From Ruminococcus sp. JC304 (GTDB lineage: Bacteria; Bacillota; Clostridia; Lachnospirales; Lachnospiraceae): a stretch of DNA of 64,000 nt. The notes under the pieces are model-generated. The model worked only from the letters and a program-made list of their open reading frames with translations, ran no database searches and was not told the DNA's origin. The position numbers and the translations under genes were made by a program. Shown piece by piece: positions 16,749-25,101 of this stretch. Where the stretch lies: positions 594,971 to 658,970 of the forward strand of contig HE978651.1 in the NCBI GenBank assembly GCA_000285855.2, read 5' to 3'. Numbering within the stretch: the stretch's first letter is position 1; each line of letters starts with the position of its first letter.

Positions 16749-17705
16749 ATGAGCATGAGTGAACTCCACAAACCAGAATGGTACGGGGAATGTGCTATAA
16801 TTTCTGATAAATATAATGATTATGTTCAAATAAAATATAAATGCAATGGGACTGGAACTTTATATGATTACTCATTATTCCCTGGTATCAATTTAATTTT
16901 TATGGATTTTAACTGTTCAGATATTTTTCATGAACCGATTCCCAATAAAAATATCATTGAAATTCGTCATTACCAAAAGGGACGCGTTGAGTTTGAATTA
17001 AGGAATAATAAGGTTTTTCACATGAAAGAAGGAGAATTATGTATCAATGCTCTTGCTAATGTTCCTGCGGCATATTCTTTTCCCTTTGGATATAGTGTTG
17101 GATTGAGTTGTGTGATTGACAAAGATTCTATTGATGCGAAAACAAAACAAATTTTTTCTTACTATAATATTGATGTCTTAAATCTTGGACAAGAATTGGA
17201 AATAGAAAAAAAGTGGTTTTTATGCCGGACACCACAGCGATTGTTACATATCTTTGATGAATTATACGCTGCAAAAGGCGTGGAAGGAAAAGATTACTTC
17301 CGTATTAAATTATTGGAATTGTTTTACCATATCAAACAACTGCGGATTGAAGATCAGTATGAAGCAACATATTATTCCAAAGAGCAAATTGAAATCATTA
17401 AGCGTATCCGACATCAGCTTATAGAAAACCTCGACAAAAAACTATCCATAGAAGAACTCTTGCGAAAAGAGCCAATGAGCAAGGTCACATTTCAAGCTAT
17501 TTTCAAACAGATTTATGGCGATACGCCCTATGCACATATCAAAAAGTATAAAATGAATCTTGCGGCTGTTTATTTGCAGGAAACAGATCAATCAATCACG
17601 CAAATAGCCGGTGAACTTGGATATTCAAATATTAGTAAGTTTGCGAGGGCTTTTCAAGAAGTGTTTGGAATGCTTCCAAAGGATTACCGTAAAGCAAAAA
17701 AGTGA
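16749..17705 (+). CDS. AraC-family transcriptional regulator, cassette C
   Basis: 318 residues from ATG 16749 (GGGAGG at 16738-16743; ATG 16755 is the alternative). The N-terminal sensing part is followed by a C-terminal double HTH with QSITQIAGELGYSNISKFAR and the ending PKDYRKAKK. Base composition is clearly more A+T-rich than the genes after 18440, which suggests a separate origin within the cassette. It holds the same place as the AraC gene at 2442 and probably activates the ECF genes through the weak -35 region at 17773. Confidence 0.85.
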   Translation: MSMSELHKPEWYGECAIISDKYNDYVQIKYKCNGTGTLYDYSLFPGINLIFMDFNCSDIFHEPIPNKNIIEIRHYQKGRVEFELRNNKVFHMKEGELCINALANVPAAYSFPFGYSVGLSCVIDKDSIDAKTKQIFSYYNIDVLNLGQELEIEKKWFLCRTPQRLLHIFDELYAAKGVEGKDYFRIKLLELFYHIKQLRIEDQYEATYYSKEQIEIIKRIRHQLIENLDKKLSIEELLRKEPMSKVTFQAIFKQIYGDTPYAHIKKYKMNLAAVYLQETDQSITQIAGELGYSNISKFARAFQEVFGMLPKDYRKAKK

Positions 17706-17749
17706 TTTAACTTTTGGGCTGTTTTCTTGATTTACTTTTCCCTTTGGAG

Positions 17750-17818
17750 TAGTTAGAGACTGCAAACCGGTGTAAAATGACAGTGTAGTTAGTTATTGCT
17801 AACTACACTGTCATTTTA
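17750..17818 (+). promoter_or_regulatory. Promoter overlapped by a 20-bp-arm palindrome, before ECF S component C
   Basis: A -10 hexamer TAAAAT (17773-17778) with only a poor -35 (TAGTTA, 17750-17755) fits activator dependence. The perfect inverted repeat has arms 17773-17792 and 17799-17818 around TTATTG, with GTTAG/CTAAC at the centre. The left arm includes the -10 itself. The same design occurs at 3481-3514 before the equivalent gene of cassette A. Confidence 0.6.
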
Positions 17819-17837
17819 TTTTAAGGAGGTTTCAAAG

Positions 17838-18449
17838 ATGGAACAAACGGTAAAGAAAAAAATTGGCGTTCGAGATATTATGACGATTGCCGCAATGATG
17901 GTCATCAATTTTGCAATTGCAATGGTGATTGGTATGGTTACATTGCCTTTCCCAGCAGTATATTTATACGGCTCTGCTGGTATTGATGCCTTTATTGGAG
18001 CAACATTTTATTTGGTTGCGGCAAATCGTATTAACAAACACGGATTATTGTTTGCTTGGGCTACGGTTTATGGACTAATCCAAGGTGTTATGGGTTATAT
18101 GTTCTTGGTTCCCTATTTCTTGATTGTAGCCCTCATTGCCGAGTTATGCATGGTTGGCAAGAATACATACCGAAGTGCAGTTCGTAACCGAATTGGCTGG
18201 ATGGTCAACTCAATCGGAAATTTTGTAGGCTGTGCCGTACCGCTGTGGTGGTCTTGGGACAGCTATCAGGAAATGGCAGCAAGCAGCGGTTTTGATGCAA
18301 ATACCTTGAATATGCAGCTCTCTATGGTGACTTCTCCGGCGCTGATGCTTCTGGGTGTTGTCATTACTGCGGTTCTTGCAATTCTTGGTACATTGTTCGG
18401 CCAGCGGTTGCTCAGAAAGCATTTCCAAAAAGCTGGCATTGTAGGATGA
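17838..18449 (+). CDS. ECF transporter S component, MptD/Trep_Strep type (cassette C)
   Basis: 203 residues from ATG 17838 (AAGGAGG at 17823-17829), a hydrophobic protein with about six membrane segments and the C-terminal KHFQKAGI block shared with the cassette A protein (KHFQRAGI). The two S components differ strongly in between, so substrates may differ. Its stop overlaps the T component start (ATGA at 18446). Confidence 0.8.
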   Translation: MEQTVKKKIGVRDIMTIAAMMVINFAIAMVIGMVTLPFPAVYLYGSAGIDAFIGATFYLVAANRINKHGLLFAWATVYGLIQGVMGYMFLVPYFLIVALIAELCMVGKNTYRSAVRNRIGWMVNSIGNFVGCAVPLWWSWDSYQEMAASSGFDANTLNMQLSMVTSPALMLLGVVITAVLAILGTLFGQRLLRKHFQKAGIVG

Positions 18450-19147
18450 TGGCCGGAGAAAAAAAGCAAAGGCGGATTGACCGGATTGACGGGCGCACAG
18501 TTCTTTTCCTGACGCTGTGCGCCTGCCTTGTGACTTTTCTTACCACGAGTTTTTGGGGACATGGGATTTTTACCTTTTGGATTTTTCTGATCCTGTGCTG
18601 GTTCGGCTTGTATAAGCAGGCTATTGGATGCTTTGCGGTCTATTTGGTAGCGATTGTATGGCTGATGATCGAGACAAAGTATCAGATCAGTATCCCATCA
18701 CCGCTGTTACTCAGCATGATTTACAAGCTGCTGCTCCCCGCTATGCCAGCCTATCTTCTGGCGAAAATTCCGTCCGGGAAACTGACGGCCAGCTTGAGGA
18801 AAATGCCTATCCCCACCCGTATCATGCTTGTTTTGATCGTCATGCTCCGCTTTGCTCCGACTGTGCTGCATGAATTTGGAGAAGTCAGGGAAGCCATGAA
18901 AATCCGTGGCTTCTTAAAATCGGTTGGCAATGTTTTGAGGCATCCGATGGACACGTTGGAATACGCCATTGTTCCGATGGTGTTCCGCTCCTTAAAGATT
19001 GCGGACGAGTTAGCTGCTTCTGCCATTGTCAGAGGAATTGAAAGCCCCTACAAGAAAGAAAGCTACTATGTCAGCCGGATCGCTGCGCTGGATTACTTTT
19101 TGATTGTTGTCAGCGTGGGAGCTGCCGTGTGCTGCTGTCTTTTATAG
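18446..19147 (+). CDS. ECF transporter T component (cassette C)
   Basis: 233 residues, membrane protein of the EcfT/CbiQ family. The coupling motifs are REAMKIRGF and ASAIVRGIESP. Translational overlap with the S gene; the ATPase gene follows after 10 bases. From here on the DNA is visibly richer in G+C than the AraC gene and the start of the S gene. Confidence 0.88.
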   Translation: MMAGEKKQRRIDRIDGRTVLFLTLCACLVTFLTTSFWGHGIFTFWIFLILCWFGLYKQAIGCFAVYLVAIVWLMIETKYQISIPSPLLLSMIYKLLLPAMPAYLLAKIPSGKLTASLRKMPIPTRIMLVLIVMLRFAPTVLHEFGEVREAMKIRGFLKSVGNVLRHPMDTLEYAIVPMVFRSLKIADELAASAIVRGIESPYKKESYYVSRIAALDYFLIVVSVGAAVCCCLL

Positions 19148-19157
19148 GAGGAATGGA

Positions 19158-20636
19158 ATGGGAAAAGAAATTATGATCCGTAACCTGACCTTTTCCTATG
19201 GCGGGAACGGAAATCAACTGGAACACATATCGTTAGACATTGCCGCTGGGGAGGTCATTGTTATGACCGGCCCATCAGGGAGCGGGAAAAGCTCTTTGAC
19301 GAGAGTGATTAACGGCCTGATCCCCTACTTCTACGAGGGGGATTTAAGCGGTGAGGTTTTTGTGGACGGAAAACCGCTGAAAGAGATTCCGTCTTGGGAG
19401 CGCGGCAAAATCGCAGGGAATGTATTTCAAGACCCCAGGAGCCAGTTCTTTGCCAATGAGGTAGCTGGTGAGATTGCTTTCGGCTGTGAGAACTACGGGT
19501 ATTCCCATGAGGACATTCAGAGCCATGTTCACCGGGCGGCGGCGGACATCAAAATTCAGGACATTCTGGCTCACAGTCTGCACAGCCTGTCTTATGGGAT
19601 GCGCCAGAAAGTTGCGATTGCGTCTGCGGAGGCGATTGACCCGGAAATCTATGTCATGGATGAACCGTCTGCCAATCTGGATATTGCATCTACCTACCGC
19701 TTTGCAGACATTATCCGCGATTTGAAACAGCAGGGAAAAACCATCATCATAGCGGAACACCGGCTTTACTATCTGATGGATTTGGCAGACCGTTTCCTGT
19801 GTGTGCAGAAAGGGAAAATTGTGCGGGAATTTACCGCACAGCAGATGAAAGCCCTGTCCAATCAGGAAATCCGGGCGCTGGGGCTTCGCACTCCTGACCT
19901 GCACCAGATCGAGCAGGCGGAAATCCCATCTGCGGCAACCAGCGAGGTTGTTCTGGAAGTGAAAAAGCTGAACCACTCTTTTGGTGAGACGATTGTGGCA
20001 AAGGATATTGACTTTCAATGCCGCAAGGGAGAAGTGGTAGCCCTGATTGGCCCTAACGGGACGGGCAAAAGCACCATAGGACGAATCCTGGCAGGGCTAT
20101 TGAAAGAGAAATCCGGCGAAGTCGTTTTGTTCGGAAAGCATTGCAGACCGAAAGGCCGTTTGGGAAAGGTCTGGTACATTCCCCAGGATTTAGACAGCCA
20201 GCTTTTCGGTGAGGACTTGCTTGACGAACTGACTACCGGCGCAGAAGTCAACCCGGAGCGGAAACAAGCGGCGGAAGAAATCCTGGAGGCCCTGGAACTG
20301 ACGCCATTCATCAAACAGCATCCCTCTACGCTTTCAGGAGGGCAAAAGCAGCGGCTGGCTCTTGGCGTGGCTCTAATGCACGAAGCGCCGATCATCGTAC
20401 TGGATGAACCGACAAGCGGGCTGGACGGTACGAATATGCGGAATGTCAGCCGGATGATCCGCAAGCTGGCAAAGATGGGGAGCACCATTATCGTCATTAC
20501 CCATGACGCGGAGTGTGCGCTTGCCTGCTGTGAGCGGGCAATACGCCTGGAGAACGGCTGCATTACCGATGATTTTCAAATCAGGGGAGCAGAGCTTCTC
20601 TTAGACAAAATTGGATATGACAAAAAGGAGGGTTAG
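19158..20636 (+). CDS. ECF transporter double ATPase (fused), cassette C
   Basis: 492 residues from ATG 19158 (AGGAGG at 19146-19151). Half 1: Walker A GPSGSGKS, Walker B IYVMDEPSANLD, but the signature is LSYGMRQKVA in place of LSGGQ. Half 2: GPNGTGKS, LSGGQKQRLA, IIVLDEPTSGLD, all standard. The fused layout matches 4894-6360. The degenerate first signature means one of the two composite ATP sites could hydrolyse poorly, as in many asymmetric ABC ATPases. Confidence 0.9.
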   Translation: MGKEIMIRNLTFSYGGNGNQLEHISLDIAAGEVIVMTGPSGSGKSSLTRVINGLIPYFYEGDLSGEVFVDGKPLKEIPSWERGKIAGNVFQDPRSQFFANEVAGEIAFGCENYGYSHEDIQSHVHRAAADIKIQDILAHSLHSLSYGMRQKVAIASAEAIDPEIYVMDEPSANLDIASTYRFADIIRDLKQQGKTIIIAEHRLYYLMDLADRFLCVQKGKIVREFTAQQMKALSNQEIRALGLRTPDLHQIEQAEIPSAATSEVVLEVKKLNHSFGETIVAKDIDFQCRKGEVVALIGPNGTGKSTIGRILAGLLKEKSGEVVLFGKHCRPKGRLGKVWYIPQDLDSQLFGEDLLDELTTGAEVNPERKQAAEEILEALELTPFIKQHPSTLSGGQKQRLALGVALMHEAPIIVLDEPTSGLDGTNMRNVSRMIRKLAKMGSTIIVITHDAECALACCERAIRLENGCITDDFQIRGAELLLDKIGYDKKEG

Positions 20637-20638
20637 AA

Positions 20639-22453
20639 ATGGCACAGCAAAACAAAAAGCAGCCGAAACCGAAAACCGGACTGGCACGCTGCCTGGAACT
20701 GGCTTCCGGCCATAAAGGGCTGGTGTTCCTGGCAGGTTTTTTGGCGGCGCTGGCTGCGATCTGTTCTTTTGTACCGTACTTATCAATCTACTACATCATT
20801 CGGGAAATCCTGTTTGTTTATCCGGATATGTCGCTCTTGAATGTTTCCACAATCTCGACCTGGGGATGGCTGGCCCTGGCCGGAATTTTGGGGAACATCG
20901 TATTTTACTTTTTTGCCCTGTTGTGTTCCCACGTTGCGGCGTTTGGAACGCTTTATGAATTGAAGGTGGCCTTTGCCGACCACATCATGCAGATTCCCCT
21001 TGGGTATCATCTGACCCTGGGCAGCGGCAAAATGAGAAAAATCATGGACGAAAACATTGAAAGCGTTGAGAAATTCATCGCTCACCAGCTCCCGGACTTT
21101 GTGGCCTCGCTGGTCGCACCGCTTGTTCTGGTCATCATTCTTCTTGGAATTGACTGGCGGTATGGCGTGGTTTGTCTGGTCGGTATTGTTCTGGCCTTTA
21201 TTGTGCAGTTTGCAGGCTTCAACGGAGAAGCAAAGGAAAAAATGCACCGTTTCCAGACCGCTCAGGAAAACATGAACAGCGCCTCCGTGGAATATGTGCG
21301 CGGTATGTCGGAGATCAAAGCATTTAATCAGACCGCCGATTCCTTTAAGCGGTTGGGCAAATCCATTACAGACTATACCTCTTTTGTGTTGGAGTACGCA
21401 TTGGGCTGGCAGAACTGTATGCCTGCTTTTACCACGATCATCAACAATATTTATCTGCTTTTGATTCCGGTGGGCATTCTGATCGGGATGCACACTACGG
21501 ATTTCAGGGAGTATTCGCTGACATTTATTTTCTACCTGATTATTGTCCATGCGATTTCCGGTGTCCTGAATAAAATCATGTATATCTCTGAGTCCTTTAC
21601 GCAGATTGACGGCAGCGTGGAGCGTATGGATGAAATCCTGCGTATCCCAGCCCTGCCCGAAAAGAGTACGGCGCAAGCAATCGAAAACTATGGGATTGCT
21701 TTCCGGGATGTCAGCTTTTCCTACGAAGCCGATTCCCAGGTCAAGGCCCTGTCTCATGTTTCTTTCTTTGCGGATCAGGGCAAGGTGACAGCCATTGTCG
21801 GCCCCTCCGGTGGCGGTAAAAGTACCATCGCCAGCCTAATCTCCCGGTTTTATGATGTGACGGACGGAAGTATTCAAATCGGCGGCGTTGACATTCGGGA
21901 TATTCCGCTGGATGCGCTGATGGATAAGGTCAGCTTCGTATTTCAGGATACGTTCCTGTTCAAACAGAGCATCCTGGACAACATCCGTATGGGAAATCCA
22001 GATGCTACGGAAGAACAGGTGATTGCGGCGGCAAAGGCTGCAAGATGCCATGAATTTATTGAGCAGCTTCCGAACGGCTACCAGACCGTGATCGGCAGCA
22101 CCGGCGTCCACCTTTCCGGTGGTGAGCGCCAGCGGATTGCCATTGCAAGGGCTATCGTAAAAGACGCGCCCATTATCGTTCTGGACGAGGCAACCGCGTT
22201 CAGCGACCCGGAGAACGAGTACCTGATTCAAAAAGCCTTTGAAAAGCTGATCCAGAATAAAACGGTTGTAATGATCGCCCATCGCCTGTCCACGATTCGT
22301 AATGCTGACCAGATCCTTGTCATGGAAAAGGGCTGTCTGATTGAGTCCGGCACCCATGACGAGCTGCTGAAGAAGGACGGAAAATACGCACAGATGTGGA
22401 GCAGCTATACGGAGTCGATCAACTGGAAAATTGGTACAGGAAAGGCGGTGTGA
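20639..22453 (+). CDS. ABC half-transporter, first member of pair C
   Basis: 604 residues: membrane domain (about 1-330) and ATPase with Walker A GPSGGGKST, signature LSGGERQRIA, Walker B IIVLDEATAFSDPENE and H-loop IAHRL. It starts three bases after the ECF ATPase stop, so here the ECF and ABC genes form one operon, unlike cassette A, where a terminator separates them. The D-loop AFSD matches the unusual first members of the other pairs. Confidence 0.88.
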   Translation: MAQQNKKQPKPKTGLARCLELASGHKGLVFLAGFLAALAAICSFVPYLSIYYIIREILFVYPDMSLLNVSTISTWGWLALAGILGNIVFYFFALLCSHVAAFGTLYELKVAFADHIMQIPLGYHLTLGSGKMRKIMDENIESVEKFIAHQLPDFVASLVAPLVLVIILLGIDWRYGVVCLVGIVLAFIVQFAGFNGEAKEKMHRFQTAQENMNSASVEYVRGMSEIKAFNQTADSFKRLGKSITDYTSFVLEYALGWQNCMPAFTTIINNIYLLLIPVGILIGMHTTDFREYSLTFIFYLIIVHAISGVLNKIMYISESFTQIDGSVERMDEILRIPALPEKSTAQAIENYGIAFRDVSFSYEADSQVKALSHVSFFADQGKVTAIVGPSGGGKSTIASLISRFYDVTDGSIQIGGVDIRDIPLDALMDKVSFVFQDTFLFKQSILDNIRMGNPDATEEQVIAAAKAARCHEFIEQLPNGYQTVIGSTGVHLSGGERQRIAIARAIVKDAPIIVLDEATAFSDPENEYLIQKAFEKLIQNKTVVMIAHRLSTIRNADQILVMEKGCLIESGTHDELLKKDGKYAQMWSSYTESINWKIGTGKAV

Positions 22454-22456
22454 TCT

Positions 22457-24190
22457 ATGAGTAAGCTGAAAGAAAAGTTAATGCTGTCGGAGAAAGGCTA
22501 TTCCGACCTGAAAAAAGCAATTACGGCCTGCACAATAACCAATATCGCGTTATTGCTCCCATCAATGGTAGCCTGCCTGATCTTTTGGGAGCTGTTAAAG
22601 CCGTTTACGGGAGAAGCAATTTCGTGGGCCGCGTTGTGGAAGCTGCTGGGCCTGGGGCTGGTGGCGGCTATTCTGGTATTCCTGGCCGCGAAAAACGATT
22701 ATAGGAAAACCTATATTGCTTCCTATAAGGAGGCCAGCACGACCAGACTTCGGATCGCGGAGCATCTTCGCAAGCTCCCCATGAGCTTCTTTAACACAAA
22801 AGATTTGTCCGATATTACCACCAACATGATGGCGGATTGCAGCAGCATGGAATCCATGCTCAGCAGTACCATCCCGCCGCTGATTGCAAATATCATCTCT
22901 GTTACCCTGACCTGCGTTTGTCTGGCATTTTTTGACTGGAGAATGGCCCTTGCGATTTTCTGCACAATGCCGGTTACATTCCTTATCATCTGGTGCGGGC
23001 GCAAGCTACAACTTCGTCTGTTTGAAAAACAGGTGGATGTGAAACTGGAGGCGTCTAGCCAGATTCAGGAATACCTGGAAGGTATTAAGATCATCAAATC
23101 TTGTGGTCTTGGCGGTTCCCGCTTTGATGCGTTGGATAAAGCACTCCAGGCCATGAAAAAAATCGCCATTAAAGTGGAACTGGCCTCCGGTATTCTGGTT
23201 CAGGGAGCCAGCCTGATCCTGCAAGCAGGGCTTGGCATTACTATTTTCATTGGAACGGTGCTGATAACCGGCGGCAAAATCGAATTGCTCCCTCTGCTGG
23301 TGCTGCTCATGTTCTCCACGCAGATTTACGGCCCAATCCTTGCCATTCTCTCACAGTTGACTTCTCTGTTTCATTTGGAGACTGTCACCAACCGTATGCG
23401 TACCCTGCTGACCACGCCCGCTATGGAGGGCGAGGATAAGGATGTATCCAAGTATGACATTGAACTGAAAAATGTCACTTTCGGATATAACCAGGACGAT
23501 GTTATCAAGGATGTGTCTTTTTCTATTCCTGCTGGCAGCGTAACGGCCCTGGTAGGGCCTTCCGGAAGCGGCAAAAGCACGATTTCCAAACTGATCGCCC
23601 GCTTTTGGGATATAAGAAAAGGCCAGATCACCATTGGTGGTATGGATGTCAGCACCATTGAACCGGAACACCTGATGCGCTGTATGTCCTTTGTATTCCA
23701 GGATGTGACCCTGTTCAACGATACTGTTTTTAACAATATCCGTGTAGGTAACATGAACGCTACCGAAGAACAGGTCATGGCAGCGGCAAAGGCAGCGTAC
23801 TGTAACGAATTTATCCAGCGATTGCCGGATGGTTATCAGACTATCTTGGGGGAGAACGGCAGCACTCTTTCTGGCGGAGAACGTCAGCGAATCTCCATTG
23901 CCCGCGCTCTGCTGAAAGATGCCCCGATTATTCTTCTTGATGAAGCAACAGCATCTCTTGACCCGGAGAACGAGGTTTTAATCCAGCGGGCCATTGCAAA
24001 GCTGGTGGAGGGTAAGACGGTCATTATGATTGCTCACCGGCTTCGTACCGTTGGGGATGCCGACCAGATTCTTGTCCTCGACAATGGAAAATTGGTGGAA
24101 TGCGGCACACATGATGAACTGATGAAGAAAAAAGGTTTGTATCACAAGTTGTTCTGCATCCAGCAGGAGAGCCTTGGCTGGGAGGTATAA
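22457..24190 (+). CDS. ABC half-transporter, second member of pair C
   Basis: 577 residues with Walker A GPSGSGKST, signature LSGGERQRIS, Walker B IILLDEATASLDPENE and H-loop IAHRL. It starts four bases after its partner. It forms the expected heterodimer with 20639-22453. The truncated DtxR copy follows, so the original cassette probably ended like cassette A. Confidence 0.88.
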   Translation: MSKLKEKLMLSEKGYSDLKKAITACTITNIALLLPSMVACLIFWELLKPFTGEAISWAALWKLLGLGLVAAILVFLAAKNDYRKTYIASYKEASTTRLRIAEHLRKLPMSFFNTKDLSDITTNMMADCSSMESMLSSTIPPLIANIISVTLTCVCLAFFDWRMALAIFCTMPVTFLIIWCGRKLQLRLFEKQVDVKLEASSQIQEYLEGIKIIKSCGLGGSRFDALDKALQAMKKIAIKVELASGILVQGASLILQAGLGITIFIGTVLITGGKIELLPLLVLLMFSTQIYGPILAILSQLTSLFHLETVTNRMRTLLTTPAMEGEDKDVSKYDIELKNVTFGYNQDDVIKDVSFSIPAGSVTALVGPSGSGKSTISKLIARFWDIRKGQITIGGMDVSTIEPEHLMRCMSFVFQDVTLFNDTVFNNIRVGNMNATEEQVMAAAKAAYCNEFIQRLPDGYQTILGENGSTLSGGERQRISIARALLKDAPIILLDEATASLDPENEVLIQRAIAKLVEGKTVIMIAHRLRTVGDADQILVLDNGKLVECGTHDELMKKKGLYHKLFCIQQESLGWEV

Positions 24191-24211
24191 CCTTTGAGGA
24201 TAGGATGTCCT

Positions 24212-24454
24212 ATGAAGATTCATGCGTCAGGGGAGGATTATCTGGAGGCTGTGCTGATACTTCAAAAGAAACAAGGCATGGTTCGCTCCGTTGACCTTGC
24301 TCGGCACATGGGTTTTAGCAAACCGAGTATCAGTCATGCGGTGGGCGTTTTGAAAAACGGCGGTTTTGAGAAATCAAGGTCGCCGTTTCTTTTGCCCTCA
24401 AATGGAATGACGCGCTGGCAGCTTCGGCGGCTTACAGGAGGGAGCCGCCCATGA
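24212..24454 (+). pseudogene. Truncated DtxR-type regulator, second copy
   Basis: The first 52 residues nearly equal those of the protein at 10029 (differences such as V to M in QGMVRS and G to V in AVGVLKNGGF). After GGF the frame runs into unrelated sequence (EKSRSPFLLPSNG), losing the metal-binding helices with the EACRIEHAIS block. The helix-turn-helix is kept but dimerisation and metal sensing are gone. The junction lies in GGCGGTTTTGA, a string also present at 10511-10521 downstream of the intact copy, which points to deletion between short repeats. Confidence 0.8.
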
Positions 24455-24550
24455 TACGATCTGACTGCCGACAAATTCTGACTGTATTTTCGCAACTGTC
24501 AAAAAAATCCATACTGTCCAGTGGGTACAGTCTAACGATGGATGCGAAAA

Positions 24551-24777
24551 TCGTCGCTTTTTAATTTTACTGTATTAGATACTTGTCCGGTCAATATAGG
24601 AGATAATGTGTTTTTCGGTCCCAATTGCACAATAGCTACACCGGTTCATCCTTTCCGGTGGCAGGAGAGAAATATTAAATTCAAGGAAGACGGCACTGCT
24701 TATGATGATGAATATGGAAAACCTATTACGATTCATTCGAATTGCTGGATTGCCAGTAATGTGATGATTGCCGGCGG
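24551..24777 (+). pseudogene. Maltose/galactoside O-acetyltransferase fragment
   Basis: One frame reads NFTVLDTCPVNIGDNVFFGP then TIATPVHPFRWQERN and GKPITIHSNCWIASNVMIAGG. This is the left-handed beta-helix core of the Maa/LacA acetyltransferase family, including the catalytic His region (TPVHP). The N-terminal third and the C-terminal end are absent. The following hydrophobic frame (to 25057) is not recognised. I read this as a broken chromosomal or island gene at the right edge of the accessory region. Confidence 0.7.
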
Positions 24778-25029
24778 TCTGATGATGGGAAATGCAGCTT
24801 CTGTTATTGGTTTTGCTGTTGCGGGAATTGTAATTTTCTTTGTGGCTGTAAAAGTTGACTTGTCTATTTTGCGCCTGGTGTTCTTGCCACTGGAATTCGC
24901 CGGACTTCCGAAAATCGACTTCGGTTTTCCGGAATTAATATTACATTATTTGGAGAGACATTTAAGTGGCTTCTGTGGAAATAAAATCCATGGAAGGTTC
25001 TTTTTGGCGTGCTGTTTATGTAAAAACAG

Positions 25030-25058
25030 TGGATTTTTTATATTAATATGTGTATAAT
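25030..25058 (+). promoter_or_regulatory. Likely promoter of the uracil/xanthine permease gene
   Basis: TGGATT (25030-25035), 17 bases, TATAAT (25053-25058). The -10 is perfect and the -35 weak. Confidence 0.5.
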
Positions 25059-25101
25059 GAAGCGAACTGTGAAAAAATAAGGGAAAAGAGAGGAAGAAAG
25101 A

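Noticed and set aside
20783-21757. A 324-codon open frame opposite the first ABC gene of cassette C
   Set aside because: Fully overlapped by a protein with all ABC motifs; no independent evidence.
2442-24454. Recent tandem duplication of cassettes A and C
   Set aside because: Apart from the DtxR start, the paired proteins are clearly diverged and differ in base composition, so separate acquisition or old duplication is more likely.
24455-25101. An attachment site marking the right end of the island
   Set aside because: I looked for a direct repeat of the left-hand sequence or a tRNA 3' end and saw neither; the left end lies outside the window.
25000-25101. Purine riboswitch or PyrR attenuator before the uracil/xanthine permease
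   Set aside because: The leader from the predicted promoter to the GTG is only about 40 bases and holds no suitable stem structure.
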